Below are positions 23,809-33,171 of a stretch of 41,669 nt of DNA, piece after piece. Location of the stretch: the NCBI GenBank assembly GCA_947631995.1, contig CANRNT010000020.1:1-41669 (forward strand). Reading direction: 5' to 3'. The position numbers and the translations under genes are program-made. The stretch is from an uncultured Clostridia bacterium. Its GTDB lineage: Bacteria > Bacillota > Clostridia > Oscillospirales > Ruminococcaceae. The stretch's first letter is position 1. The number at the start of each line of letters is the position of its first letter. The notes under the pieces are model-generated. The model had not been told where the DNA came from. It saw only the letters and a program-made list of their open reading frames with translations, and did no database searches.

Positions 23809-25221
23809 TTAGTGGATATCGGAATACAGACCAATATAAAGCTGTGCCGATTTCTTCCAACTAAAGTCCTCTCTCATAGCGTGTGAAACGAGCTTGCCCC
23901 ACTTCATGCGCTGATCATAATAGCTTCTTGCTCTGGTGCAGGCATCGAGCATATCATGAGCATTGTACGTCTTAAAGGTGAAGCCGTTGCCGTTTTCTCC
24001 TCCGGCGTCACGGATACTGTCGCGAAGTCCGCCAGTCTCACGGACAATAGGTATAGTACCGTATCTGAGCGATATCATCTGTGCAAGTCCGCATGGCTCA
24101 CTCTGCGACGGCATGAGGAACATATCAGCTCCCGCATATATACGTCTTGAGAGATCGGGTACAAATCCGATAACAACTCCTACTCTGTCAGGATAACGGT
24201 ATGCCATTTCTCTAAAGAAATCCTCATACATTTTTTCACCTGAGCCGAGTATGGCAAATTTGTATCCCAAATGGATTATATCCTCGAAAACATACTTTAT
24301 AAGGTCAAGACCCTTATGAGAAACAAATCTTGTTACTATTCCTATAATAGGCTCTTTGCCCTCTGCCAGACCAAGTTCGCGGAGAAGAGCTTCTTTACAT
24401 ACCGCCTTGCCCGATTTATCTTCCACACTATAATTTTTGGGTATCTTCGGGTCAGTAGCTGGGTCGTAAATATTCTGATCTATGCCGTTGAGGAAGCCGC
24501 ACAGCTTATACTGCTTATGTATAAGTATCCTGTCAAGGCCATGCGAATACCACGGGTCAAGTATCTCCCAAGCATAGCTGGGCGAAACGGTAGTAACCTT
24601 GTCAGCAGTCTCGATAGCGGCTTTCATAAAGTTTACACAGCCGTCGTAAGCGAGCAGGTCGCTGTGGTAAAGGGGGATACCGATGAGGTCATTTATAAGC
24701 TCCATACCGTACTTGCCCTGATACTGGATATTGTGTATCGTAAATACGGTCTTGATGTCCTCATAGCCCTGCTGATAACGATAGAACACATCATAGTAGA
24801 CAGGTACTAACGCTGTCTGCCAATCGTTCGCATTTATTACCTTGGGCTTGAAATCAATATAATGCAGAAGCTCAAGAACGGCTCTGGAAAAGAATATATA
24901 TCTTTCAGCGTCATCGTAGAAGCCATACAGACCGTTCCTCGCGAAATAATACTCATTATCGAGCAGGTAATAAGTAACTCCGTTTGCAACGCCCGTGAAA
25001 ACGCCGCAGTACTGATTTCTCCACGCTACCGGGACAGTAAAGTTCGTAAGATATGTAAGTGAAGCTTTAAGCTCCGGTTTGATGTTACTGTAATACGGTA
25101 TTACAACGCGGCAATCGTGACCAAGTTCATTGATAGCCGCAGGCAAAGAACCTGCAACATCAGCCAGTCCGCCGGACGCGATATAAGGCAATGCCTCGCT
25201 GGAGCAATATAAAATATTCAC
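23809..25221 (-). CDS. glgA: Glycogen synthase
   Basis: A 470-residue GT5 glycogen/starch synthase using ADP-glucose. The N-terminal Rossmann domain has SGGLADVAGSLP (about 17-28), NDWQTALVP and FTIHNIQYQGKYG. The C-terminal domain has GIVTRFVSHKGLDL and the nucleotide-sugar-binding block PSQSEPCGLAQMISLRYGTIPIVRETGGL. The Lys of the classical KxGGL motif is replaced (A-S-G-G-L), as in some clostridial enzymes. Start is GTG at 25221, with SD AAGAGGT eight bases upstream and no better ATG. Last gene of the glgB-glgC-glgD-glgA operon. Confidence 0.96.
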   Translation of the reverse strand: MNILYCSSEALPYIASGGLADVAGSLPAAINELGHDCRVVIPYYSNIKPELKASLTYLTNFTVPVAWRNQYCGVFTGVANGVTYYLLDNEYYFARNGLYGFYDDAERYIFFSRAVLELLHYIDFKPKVINANDWQTALVPVYYDVFYRYQQGYEDIKTVFTIHNIQYQGKYGMELINDLIGIPLYHSDLLAYDGCVNFMKAAIETADKVTTVSPSYAWEILDPWYSHGLDRILIHKQYKLCGFLNGIDQNIYDPATDPKIPKNYSVEDKSGKAVCKEALLRELGLAEGKEPIIGIVTRFVSHKGLDLIKYVFEDIIHLGYKFAILGSGEKMYEDFFREMAYRYPDRVGVVIGFVPDLSRRIYAGADMFLMPSQSEPCGLAQMISLRYGTIPIVRETGGLRDSIRDAGGENGNGFTFKTYNAHDMLDACTRARSYYDQRMKWGKLVSHAMREDFSWKKSAQLYIGLYSDIH

Positions 25222-25254
25222 TTGATTTACCTCTTTTCTTTTGAATTTTATGTA

Positions 25255-26382
25255 TTATACAGAAGCTCCCTTGCCGATATAAAGAGGAAATTCCTCAGAG
25301 CCGGAAAGTATTCTGTTATCGGCGATAGTAACGTCCTTATCGGCAACTATATTTGTTATCACCGCATTATCGCCAACTACCGTATCCTGCATGAGTATAC
25401 TGTTTTTTATCTTTGTGCCCTTGCCTACCTTAACGCCTCTGAACAGTACGGAATTTTCAACTTCTCCCTCGATTATACAGCCGTCAGCTATGAGAGAGCT
25501 CTTAACGATACAGTCAAGATCATACTTTGAGGGTGCGTTGTCGCGTACCTTTGTATAGATAGGTCTGTCCTGAAGATAAAGTTTGTTAGCATTCTCGGGA
25601 TCTATAAGATCGGTATTTGCCTTAACAAAGCTCTTCATATCGTGTATTTTACTGAAATATCCGTCATACTCATATGTTCTGATGTTCAGCTCGTTGACCT
25701 TGCGCTGGAGGACATCTCTTTCAAAGCTGAAATATCCCCTTGCGTTTCCGTCCTCGAGGAGCTGAATAAGAAACTCCATTTTCATTACGAACATATTCAG
25801 ACATACAGTACACTCTCCTGCCATATTCGGCTTATGGAGAACATCGCGTACTTTGCCGCTGTCATCTGTCTGGATAATAGTAGACGATGAAGCTTCCTCA
25901 TTGGTATAAAGTCCTGTATGAGTAACTATCGTTATATCCGCGCCGCTGTCCACATGGGCATTGACTATCGGTTTGAAGTCAACGTTTGCTACTACGTCGC
26001 AGTCCGCTAAAATAACATACTCCGCTCTGGAAGCCTTCAAGAAGCTTATGCCCCCGTAAAGAGCCTCCAATCTTCCTCTGTAAAGACCAGCCTCAACGTG
26101 TCCGAACGGCGGCAAGATATGAAGTCCGCCCTTTTTACGGGCCAAGTCCCACTCTCTTGCAGAGCCGAGGTGGTCAAGGAGCGACTGATAGTTTTCCTTT
26201 GTGATAACGGCTACCTCGTCAACTCCGCTGTTAGCCATATTTGAAAGAGGAAAATCTATAAGTCTGTATCTTCCGCCAAACAGGACAGAACCCATAGTCC
26301 TGTTTTTTGTTATCTCGTTGATAACGCTTTCATTCATATTGGCAAATATTATGCCCATTACGTTTCCCATATTAACTGCCAT
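25255..26382 (-). CDS. glgD: GlgD subunit of glucose-1-phosphate adenylyltransferase
   Basis: A 375-residue GlgC-like protein without the nucleotide-binding GGxGxRL loop (here IIFANMNESVINEIT) but with the fold intact: FGGRYRLIDFPLSNMANSGVDEVAV, YVILADCDVVANVD, and a C-terminal left-handed beta-helix (CIIEGEVENSVLFRGVKVGKG). This is the known pattern of GlgD, the non-catalytic partner that tunes GlgC in Firmicutes. SD GGGAGG before the ATG; 33 nt separate its stop from the glgA start. Confidence 0.95.
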   Translation of the reverse strand: MAVNMGNVMGIIFANMNESVINEITKNRTMGSVLFGGRYRLIDFPLSNMANSGVDEVAVITKENYQSLLDHLGSAREWDLARKKGGLHILPPFGHVEAGLYRGRLEALYGGISFLKASRAEYVILADCDVVANVDFKPIVNAHVDSGADITIVTHTGLYTNEEASSSTIIQTDDSGKVRDVLHKPNMAGECTVCLNMFVMKMEFLIQLLEDGNARGYFSFERDVLQRKVNELNIRTYEYDGYFSKIHDMKSFVKANTDLIDPENANKLYLQDRPIYTKVRDNAPSKYDLDCIVKSSLIADGCIIEGEVENSVLFRGVKVGKGTKIKNSILMQDTVVGDNAVITNIVADKDVTIADNRILSGSEEFPLYIGKGASV

Positions 26383-26412
26383 TTTCTATTCCTCCCTTTC
26401 TCTCTTACACAA

Positions 26413-27615
26413 TTACACACTCTCTGAGATTATCTGCTTCGGCTTTATATAAGAGCCGGAGGAAACTGTAAGGTTATGTCCCACAACGGCAATTCCCCAC
26501 TCGTCTCTGTTTTCGACGTTTTCGGGGCGAGAACCTACCTGTGCGTTTTCTTCAATAACGGAATTTTCGCCTACTATGGCATATTCTATCTTAGCGTTCT
26601 TCTTTATAACGCAACCCGGCATAAGTATCGAATCAAGGACTACTGCTCCCTCCTCGATAGTAACGCCGTTTGATATCATTGAAAATTCTACGCTTCCGTC
26701 TATGTAGCAACCCTCGGTAACGACCGAGTTCTGCACCGCTGCGTTCTTTCCTATGCACTGCGGCGGCATAACGGGGTTACGGGAATATATCTTCCAGTCG
26801 GGGTCATACAAGTCGATAGGTATTTTAGGATTGATAAGGTCCATATTGGCTTCCCAGAGGGAATCTATCGTTCCGACGTCTTTCCAGTAGCCGTCAAAGC
26901 GGTAAGCCCATACACGCTCTTTATTTGCAAGCAGCGCAGGGATTATGTTGTTGCCGAAGTCCTTGGTAGCGTCCTTATCGTTCTCGTTGGCGATAAGATA
27001 CTCTTTAAGCTTTGAGTAGGTAAAGATATAAATACCCATTGAAGCCAGCGTTGACTTAGGCTCTTTCGGCTTCTCAACAAAATCGTATATCTCGCCGTCA
27101 TCGTGCGCGAACATTATACCGAAACGCGAAGCCTCTTCCAGAGGAACGTCTATTACCGCTATGGTACATGCGGCATTGTTCTGCTTATGGTAAGTAAGCA
27201 TTTTGTCATAGTCCATTTTATAGATATGGTCGCCCGAAAGTATTATAACATATTCAGGGTCATATCTGTCCATAAACGAGATATTCTGATAGATAGCGTT
27301 AGCCGTACCCGAATACCAGTCAGAGCCGGAAGCCTTTTGATAAGGCGGCAGCACATGAACGCCGCCGTGGATACGGTCAAGGTCCCAAGGCTGTCCGTTG
27401 CCGATATACTCGTTGAGCACCAGCGGCTGATACTGTGTCAGTACGCCGACGGTATCAATACCGGAGTTGATACAGTTAGACAGAGGAAAATCGATTATCC
27501 TGTATTTTGCTCCGAACGGTACGGCGGGCTTTGCCACCGACTGTGTAAGCGCATACAGTCGGCTTCCCTGTCCGCCTGCCAGAAGCATTGCCACACATTC
27601 TTTTTTGTTAAACAT
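26413..27615 (-). CDS. glgC: Glucose-1-phosphate adenylyltransferase, catalytic subunit
   Basis: A 400-residue ADP-glucose pyrophosphorylase making ADP-glucose from ATP and glucose-1-phosphate. Visible parts are the nucleotide loop AGGQGSRL (13-20), [19 protein letters not shown], the catalytic region [10 protein letters not shown] (127-136), FVEKP, a WKDVGTI segment, and a C-terminal beta-helix with hexapeptide-like repeats. SD GGTTGGTGA before the ATG; it follows glgB by 22 nt and precedes glgD by 30 nt. It is the committed step of the operon and probably forms a heterotetramer with GlgD. Confidence 0.96.
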   Translation of the reverse strand: MFNKKECVAMLLAGGQGSRLYALTQSVAKPAVPFGAKYRIIDFPLSNCINSGIDTVGVLTQYQPLVLNEYIGNGQPWDLDRIHGGVHVLPPYQKASGSDWYSGTANAIYQNISFMDRYDPEYVIILSGDHIYKMDYDKMLTYHKQNNAACTIAVIDVPLEEASRFGIMFAHDDGEIYDFVEKPKEPKSTLASMGIYIFTYSKLKEYLIANENDKDATKDFGNNIIPALLANKERVWAYRFDGYWKDVGTIDSLWEANMDLINPKIPIDLYDPDWKIYSRNPVMPPQCIGKNAAVQNSVVTEGCYIDGSVEFSMISNGVTIEEGAVVLDSILMPGCVIKKNAKIEYAIVGENSVIEENAQVGSRPENVENRDEWGIAVVGHNLTVSSGSYIKPKQIISESV

Positions 27616-27637
27616 TATTATTCACCAACCATTTATT

Positions 27638-29614
27638 TTATTTTGTTTTCTTGACTGTTTTTTCAGCTGCAACAGATTTGTCAGCAAGCGCTTTCGGAGC
27701 GGCTTTCTTTCTGACCGGAGCTTTCTTATGCTTGAAATACATTACCGAGAAAGGCGGTATCTCAATTGAGATAGACTGTTCATATCCGTGCATAGGGACG
27801 TCCTGAGTTTTGACTGTGCCGTTGAGATACGGTGTTCCGTCACGCGAGGACGAATTGAGCACCTCGGTATAAGTTCCCTTATACGGTACGCCGAAGCAAT
27901 AGTTAGACCTGCCGACAGGAACAAAGTTACATACTACAACGACTTCGTTTCCCTTTCTATCGATACGTCTGAAAACTATAATGCTCTGACGGTAGTCGTC
28001 ATTGGATATCCAGTTGAAGCCCTCCCATGAGTAATCAACTTCCCAGAACGGAGAATTTTCCTTATAAAACTTATTGAGGTTTTTGATATAGGCTTGGAAA
28101 TTCCTATGATTTTCAAACTCATCTATCATGAACCATTCAAGGCCGTTTTCATAATCCCACTCTCTTACCTGCGCAAACTCGCTTCCCATGAACGTCAGTT
28201 TCTTGCCGGGGTGGGCCATCATATACGCCATGAACGCTCTGTCCTGAGCAAATTTCGCTTCCATATCTCCGTACATCTTATTGATGAGCGAACCCTTTCC
28301 GTGAACGACCTCGTCATGAGATATCGGAAGAATGAAGTTTTCTGAAAACGCATAGAAGAACGAGAATGTGAGCATATCGTGGTGGAACGCTCTGTGTATC
28401 GGGTCGAGCGCCATATACTTGAGCATATCGTTCATCCAGCCCATGTTCCACTTGAAGTTGAAGCCCAGTCCGCCGATGTCGGTAGGCTTAGTTACAAGCG
28501 GCCACGCCGTAGATTCCTCGGCTATCATAAGCGCATTCGGGAACTCCTTGAAAACTGCGGAATTAAGTTTTTTCAAAAACTCTATTGCCTCGAGGTTCTC
28601 ATGACCCCCGTAAACGTTAGGCGTCCACTCGCCATCGCGTCTGTCATAATCCAGATAAAGCATTGAAGCTACCGCGTCGACACGCAGACCGTCAACATGT
28701 AACTTTCCGAGCCAATGTATAGCGTTTGAAACAAGGAATGATATTACCTCGTTCTTGCCGTAGTCAAATACTCTTGTTCCCCATGCGAGGTGATCGCGCT
28801 TTTTGGGGTCGGTATACTCATAGCAGCATGAGCCGTCAAACTCATACAGACCTGCCGCGTCTTTAGGAAAGTGAGCGGGCACCCAGTCGAGTATAACAGC
28901 GATATCCGCCTCATGGAACATATCTATCATTTCCATAAAGTCAAAGGGTGAGCCGAAACGCGATGTAGGCGCAAAGTAACCTATGCCCTGATATCCCCAC
29001 GAACCGTCGAACGGATACTCTGCAAGCGGCATGAACTCGATATGAGTATAGCTCATCTCTTTGAGGTACGGTATTATGCTTTCGGCAAACTTTGTATAGC
29101 TGAAGTACATACCGTCGGGATACTGTCTCCACGAATTGAGATGCACCTCATAGATATTCATAGCGGAGTCATAAGGATTTGACTTTGACTTTGCATCCTG
29201 CCACTTTTTATCTTTCCATTTGTATGAATCAATATCGAATATCTTTGTAGCAGTATTGGGAGCGGCCTCCATATGCAGACCATAAGGATCGGCTTTAACA
29301 TGCACCTTATTGTCGCAGCCAAGAATACTGTACTTATAGCAATCATACATCTTCAGCCCGCCGACAAAAGCTTCCCATACCTCCGTATCGGCGATAAGCT
29401 CCATAGGATCAGCTTTATCGTCCCAATTATTAAAATCGCCGACCACGGATACGCTCTTTGCATTAGGAGCCCAGACGCGGAAATAATATCCCTCTACTCC
29501 GTCTTTCACGCCTTTGTGAGAGCCGAAAAACTCACCTGCTTTATAGTTTGCACCGTTGTGGAACAGGTACAAAGGTATCTGATAGTCCTTGGGTATCTGT
29601 TTTGAACCTGTCAA
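27638..29614 (-). CDS. glgB: 1,4-alpha-glucan branching enzyme
   Basis: A 658-residue GH13 branching enzyme. A CBM48-like N-terminal domain (about 35-125, VWAPNAKSVSVVGDFNNWD) precedes the catalytic barrel. Catalytic residues are D313 (DGLRVDAVASM), E366 (AEEST) and D434 (ISHDEVVHGKGS). The C-terminal all-beta domain ends at about 625 and is followed by an unusual tail of some 30 residues rich in Lys and Ala. The start is a real TTG at 29614: GGGAGG lies nine bases upstream and the next in-frame Met is at residue 71, inside the CBM48 domain. First gene of the glycogen operon, under its own promoter. Confidence 0.95.
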   Translation of the reverse strand: MTGSKQIPKDYQIPLYLFHNGANYKAGEFFGSHKGVKDGVEGYYFRVWAPNAKSVSVVGDFNNWDDKADPMELIADTEVWEAFVGGLKMYDCYKYSILGCDNKVHVKADPYGLHMEAAPNTATKIFDIDSYKWKDKKWQDAKSKSNPYDSAMNIYEVHLNSWRQYPDGMYFSYTKFAESIIPYLKEMSYTHIEFMPLAEYPFDGSWGYQGIGYFAPTSRFGSPFDFMEMIDMFHEADIAVILDWVPAHFPKDAAGLYEFDGSCCYEYTDPKKRDHLAWGTRVFDYGKNEVISFLVSNAIHWLGKLHVDGLRVDAVASMLYLDYDRRDGEWTPNVYGGHENLEAIEFLKKLNSAVFKEFPNALMIAEESTAWPLVTKPTDIGGLGFNFKWNMGWMNDMLKYMALDPIHRAFHHDMLTFSFFYAFSENFILPISHDEVVHGKGSLINKMYGDMEAKFAQDRAFMAYMMAHPGKKLTFMGSEFAQVREWDYENGLEWFMIDEFENHRNFQAYIKNLNKFYKENSPFWEVDYSWEGFNWISNDDYRQSIIVFRRIDRKGNEVVVVCNFVPVGRSNYCFGVPYKGTYTEVLNSSSRDGTPYLNGTVKTQDVPMHGYEQSISIEIPPFSVMYFKHKKAPVRKKAAPKALADKSVAAEKTVKKTK

Positions 29615-29645
29615 AATATCTACCTCCCATAATTTTTATAATATA

Positions 29646-29674
29646 ATTGTACGCCTTTTTCATATTTTTTTCAA
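29646..29674 (-). promoter_or_regulatory. Sigma-A promoter of the glycogen operon
   Basis: On the minus strand TTGAAA (29669-29674), 17-bp spacer, TACAAT (29646-29651), about 31 bp before the TTG start of glgB. Confidence 0.7.
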
Positions 29675-29733
29675 GAGTTTTATAAAATGTTCTAATATTC
29701 ACACATATTTCAACAAGTTCTTTTGGTTATTAT

Positions 29734-29757
29734 GACAAAAATATTCCCATATTTTTA
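29734..29757 (-). terminator. Weak hairpin after spoIIE
   Basis: Eight A/T pairs (29737-29744 with 29749-29756) around a GGGA-type loop. The stem is all A+T, so termination is uncertain and some read-through into the glycogen operon is possible. Confidence 0.35.
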
Positions 29758-29766
29758 CAGCAAACG

Positions 29767-32061
29767 TTACACTTCATGCTCAACTGCCGAACACACCTTG
29801 ATAACTGCCACCGTTATATCATCTCTTCGCACCGCTCCGTTCTCAGGCACAAAGTGTTTTCCTATCTCGGCGGCAAGCGTATCGGAGCGTTCTCCCTTTT
29901 CGGACATCGCCGCAGAAAGTATTGCTTTTTCGGGATAGCTTCCAATACCGTCTGACGCAAGGATTATTATATCCCTGTCGAACAGCTTTACTCTTTCGGA
30001 GGATATATCCGTTTCGGCAAGGATACCCAGCGGCAGCGAATCCATAGTGAACGAACGTATGGTCTCGTCTCTTACCAAAAAGCTGGCTGCCGCGCCTGCC
30101 TTGACAAATTCGCATATCCCTCTGCGAAGATCAAAGTGCGCTATATCAATAGTTGAAAACGACTCCTCCCAGCCCTTTACTCTCATTACCGAATTTATCA
30201 TTCTCATTCCCGTCTGACAGCTTATACCTGCTTTAAGAAGTTTTCTTGCAAGACCGGAAGCGAGCATTGAGTCAAGCTTTGCTCTCTTGCCAGTACCCAT
30301 ACCGTCCGACAGGACAACATACTCCTCGCAGGAATTAAGCTCAACTCGCTCCACGGTATCTCCGCAATAGATATCGTTATTGCTTGATGACTGCCATATA
30401 CCGACATCTATTTTATATTCGGGCATAGGGGTAAATGTAAGCTTTGTTACGCCATCTGACGATGAAGCCGTCGGAAGCTCCATATCAAGATCCAATATAT
30501 CGCTCACTTCCACAGTCAGCTTTACTATATCTACCCTGCTCAGATTAGGTATGAAAAGCTCGGCGCGGTAGTTTTTATTCTCATCGCAGCTCACGCAGGC
30601 CTTGGCGTTCCTGCACCCGAGCCTTACCGCGGCAGACCTTACTTTTTCGGAAAGCGAGGGGTCAACGCTTGACATCTGCGATATCCTATGCGACAGATCG
30701 CTGAGTATATCCTCCATTGCTGAAAGCTGCTGCGTCACCACCTCGCGCAGCTCCCCTGCTCTTACCCCGTTGGAATACTCGTAAAGCTTTTCCTGATAGC
30801 AACTGTTGAATGCGTATGTAAGATCTGCGGGACGCCTGCATTTTGGGAGGCAGGAAACAACGTCTCTGCTGTTTATTTCGCCAACTTTTTCTACCTTATC
30901 CTCCAACCCTGTAAAAGCGTTTACGGTCTCCGTTGAATTCTCGCTCCAGCAGGTCTTACAGCCGCCGCACTCAAGGCAGACCTTGTTTCCTGCCAGAGTT
31001 TGTATATCAGTCTGCGCGCTTTTCTTTCTGATAACTTCTGCTATCTCGTTGAGCTGTCCTCTTATACCGCTCAGCGTTCTAGAAGCAAAATTCAAACGCG
31101 ACGAGGCTGCTTGTCCAACGATACTTACAGCGTTCGTTTCTCCGCCGACATAATTAAGAAGCTTTCTTACAAAGCTTCCGGGCATACAGCTATATATAAC
31201 GGACGCCAACGCTACGTCCTTGAGCATATTGAATGTGTCTGGAGTTACGCCTATAATGACAAGACCCATTATGGACGCTATAAGGAATGTAAGCACCATT
31301 GCGAAGCTTCCTGCCGCAGAAACTGCTCCGCATATAAGTCCGGCTGTTGCAAGCAGCAGAGTATTTCCCGCAGTATCTACTGAGCAAAGCAGCACTCCGC
31401 AGGTAGTCAGCGCTCCGCAGACTGCGCCGCCTATATGCTTGTACTTTGTTGCTGCGCACAGCAATACTACCGCTCCGAATATCCGTCCTGCGTTAAAGCC
31501 GAATACTTCAAGCGACGTAAGCAAGGAAACGACCGCTACATACAGTACAGCAAGAGATATACCGTGTGTTCCGTTTATGTCCAGCATACCGTCGGCGTCG
31601 GTACGGTTCTTAGCGGATACTGCAAAATGCGAAAGCATACAGCATATAAATATCGAGCATATGCAGTACAATGCCTCGCGTGCGGTAAGCTCAAAGAATA
31701 TCGAAACTATGATAAGCGCAGTCGTCATTCCCACAGCGGTAAAAACGACGCTGCCGGCAGGATCGATCTTCTTTCTGCTGAACGAGTAAAGACTTTTGAA
31801 GCCCATTACCAACGTGATCGCCGCGGCATAGAATATCCGCTCATTCAGCGTGCCGAAAACAAGCATACCGACTACCGAAGCAAGATAGCAAAGTATTGCG
31901 CATTTCCCCGCTGACGCCAATACTGCTATACCCAGAGTTGACGGCATACCCAACAACTGAGCCTGTGAACAGATAAAGCACAGAAGTATCCGCGCACCCA
32001 CAGATATCGGCTTTAAAGAGATATGTTTTTTCTTGTTTTTTCCGTTTGTTGTCCTTTTCAT
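29767..32061 (-). CDS. spoIIE: Stage II sporulation protein E (PP2C phosphatase)
   Basis: A 764-residue protein. The N-terminal half (about 15-320) holds around ten membrane helices. A linker (about 330-530) has a Cys cluster (VCLECGGCKTCW). The C-terminal PP2C-type phosphatase (about 545-757) has metal-binding SDGMGTGKRA, LILASDGIGSYP-like ILASDGIG and RRDDITVAVIKV. In Bacillus, SpoIIE dephosphorylates SpoIIAA to activate sigma-F in the forespore; the same role is expected here and implies a sporulation programme. The frame opens with ATG at 32070, but AAAGGA touches it. The ATG at 32061 has that SD nine bases upstream and is preferred. Own promoter with a long spacer. Confidence 0.93.
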   Translation of the reverse strand: MKRTTNGKNKKKHISLKPISVGARILLCFICSQAQLLGMPSTLGIAVLASAGKCAILCYLASVVGMLVFGTLNERIFYAAAITLVMGFKSLYSFSRKKIDPAGSVVFTAVGMTTALIIVSIFFELTAREALYCICSIFICCMLSHFAVSAKNRTDADGMLDINGTHGISLAVLYVAVVSLLTSLEVFGFNAGRIFGAVVLLCAATKYKHIGGAVCGALTTCGVLLCSVDTAGNTLLLATAGLICGAVSAAGSFAMVLTFLIASIMGLVIIGVTPDTFNMLKDVALASVIYSCMPGSFVRKLLNYVGGETNAVSIVGQAASSRLNFASRTLSGIRGQLNEIAEVIRKKSAQTDIQTLAGNKVCLECGGCKTCWSENSTETVNAFTGLEDKVEKVGEINSRDVVSCLPKCRRPADLTYAFNSCYQEKLYEYSNGVRAGELREVVTQQLSAMEDILSDLSHRISQMSSVDPSLSEKVRSAAVRLGCRNAKACVSCDENKNYRAELFIPNLSRVDIVKLTVEVSDILDLDMELPTASSSDGVTKLTFTPMPEYKIDVGIWQSSSNNDIYCGDTVERVELNSCEEYVVLSDGMGTGKRAKLDSMLASGLARKLLKAGISCQTGMRMINSVMRVKGWEESFSTIDIAHFDLRRGICEFVKAGAAASFLVRDETIRSFTMDSLPLGILAETDISSERVKLFDRDIIILASDGIGSYPEKAILSAAMSEKGERSDTLAAEIGKHFVPENGAVRRDDITVAVIKVCSAVEHEV

Positions 32062-32101
32062 TTTTGTCATTCCTTTTGTTGTTTTCTATATTTTTGATTT
32101 C

Positions 32102-32134
32102 ATTATAGCAAAAGGAATTGGAAAATATTGTCAG
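32102..32134 (-). promoter_or_regulatory. spoIIE promoter with 21-bp spacer
   Basis: On the minus strand CTGACA (32129-32134), 21-bp spacer, TATAAT (32102-32107) with extended -10 TGC. No -35-like hexamer exists at 17 bp. In B. subtilis the Spo0A-activated spoIIE promoter also has an unusually long spacer. Confidence 0.5.
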
Positions 32135-32160
32135 TTTATGATATGTGCCAACAAAACGCA

Positions 32161-32198
32161 TAAAAAAACTGCCGGCACAGTATTTTTACTGCGTCGGC
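32161..32198 (-). terminator. Terminator of rsmA, overlapping its stop codon
   Basis: On the minus strand GCCGACGCAGTA / TACTGTGCCGGC with a short A-rich loop, then seven T. The 5' arm lies inside the last rsmA codons. Confidence 0.85.
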
Positions 32199-33064
32199 GA
32201 TGAAGAAACTATCTTGCCAAGCTTATCCGAGAGCATTATAAACTGCTCGACTGTGAGATTTTCAGGACGTACCGTATCGGGAAGTCCTACATCAGAAATA
32301 GCTTCAATGACCTTACTTTTTTCAATATTCATTGAAGCGGCGACCGAATTAGCCAGAGTTTTTCTTCTTTGCGAGAACGCTCCTCTGACGGTTTTAAAGA
32401 AAAACTCCTCATCTTCGGCTTTATACGGAGTTTCCGTTATCATATCGAGACGTATAACGCTGCTGTCCACCTTTGGTGACGGCATAAAACAGCCTCTAGA
32501 AACGCCGAAGAGAACCTTAGGTCTTGAAAAGTAATTTACCGCAATGGTAACAGCTCCTACCTCCCTGCTCGGGATAGGCGCACACAATCTGTCAGCCGCT
32601 TCTTTTTGCACCATTACCGTAACTGACTCTATCGGCAGACGCTGTTCAAGCAGCTTCATAATTATGGGCGAAGTGATATAATACGGGAGATTGGCGCATA
32701 CTGCAACTTTCATTCCCGCGAATTTATCATTTATCAGCTTTTTCAGATCCAGCTTCATCACGTCGGCAAAAATTATCTCAACATTATCGTATTCGCTGAG
32801 AGTTTCCTCCAAAACAGGCTTCAGACGGGTATCTATCTCTATCGCAACTACCTTTTTTGCACGCTTTGCAAGCTCTGCCGTAAGAACTCCTACGCCTGTT
32901 CCTATCTCTATCACGCCATGTTCTTTATCGGCGCTGCCCATTTGCGCTATCTTAGGACAAACAGCAGGGTCTATGATAAAATTCTGTCCGAGCGATTTGG
33001 AAAACGTAAATCCGTTTTTTTCTAAAAGCCTTTTTAAAACGCTTATATTTGTAAGATCACCCAT
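32186..33064 (-). CDS. rsmA: 16S rRNA dimethyladenosine transferase
   Basis: A 292-residue SAM-dependent methyltransferase of the KsgA/RsmA family, which dimethylates the two adenosines of the 3' end hairpin of 16S rRNA during 30S assembly. Motifs: SKSLGQNFIID near residue 24, SAM loop EIGTGVGVLTAELA, acidic VVAIEIDTRL, catalytic NLPYYITSP, and FMPSPKVDSSVIRL. The frame opens at 33088, but the ATG at 33064 has GTGAGAG seven bases upstream and no SD precedes the first ATG, so 33064 is chosen. Own promoter and terminator; spoIIE follows on the same strand. Confidence 0.95.
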   Translation of the reverse strand: MGDLTNISVLKRLLEKNGFTFSKSLGQNFIIDPAVCPKIAQMGSADKEHGVIEIGTGVGVLTAELAKRAKKVVAIEIDTRLKPVLEETLSEYDNVEIIFADVMKLDLKKLINDKFAGMKVAVCANLPYYITSPIIMKLLEQRLPIESVTVMVQKEAADRLCAPIPSREVGAVTIAVNYFSRPKVLFGVSRGCFMPSPKVDSSVIRLDMITETPYKAEDEEFFFKTVRGAFSQRRKTLANSVAASMNIEKSKVIEAISDVGLPDTVRPENLTVEQFIMLSDKLGKIVSSSPTQ

Positions 33065-33093
33065 AATTACACTCTCACTTCCGATCATATTAT

Positions 33094-33122
33094 ATTTTAT
33101 TATTTTTTTATCGGCTTGTCAA
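33094..33122 (-). promoter_or_regulatory. Sigma-A promoter of rsmA
   Basis: On the minus strand TTGACA (33117-33122), 17-bp spacer, TAAAAT (33094-33099). The -35 overlaps that of the divergent small gene. Confidence 0.75.
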
Positions 33123-33145
33123 GGATAATATGTTCGCAATATGAT
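33116..33145 (+). promoter_or_regulatory. Promoter of the 75-residue protein gene
   Basis: TTGTCA (33116-33121), 18-bp spacer, TATGAT (33140-33145). Its -35 uses the same bases as the rsmA -35 on the other strand. Confidence 0.5.
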
Positions 33146-33171
33146 AAAACTAAACAAAAGGAGTGTTGCAT

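Noticed and set aside
30806-31914. Plus-strand open frames opposite spoIIE
   Set aside because: They lie antisense to the membrane half of SpoIIE and lack SD sequences and domains.
32102-32160. Spo0A box upstream of spoIIE
   Set aside because: Best matches to TGNCGAA reach only about four of seven bases, so no site is listed.
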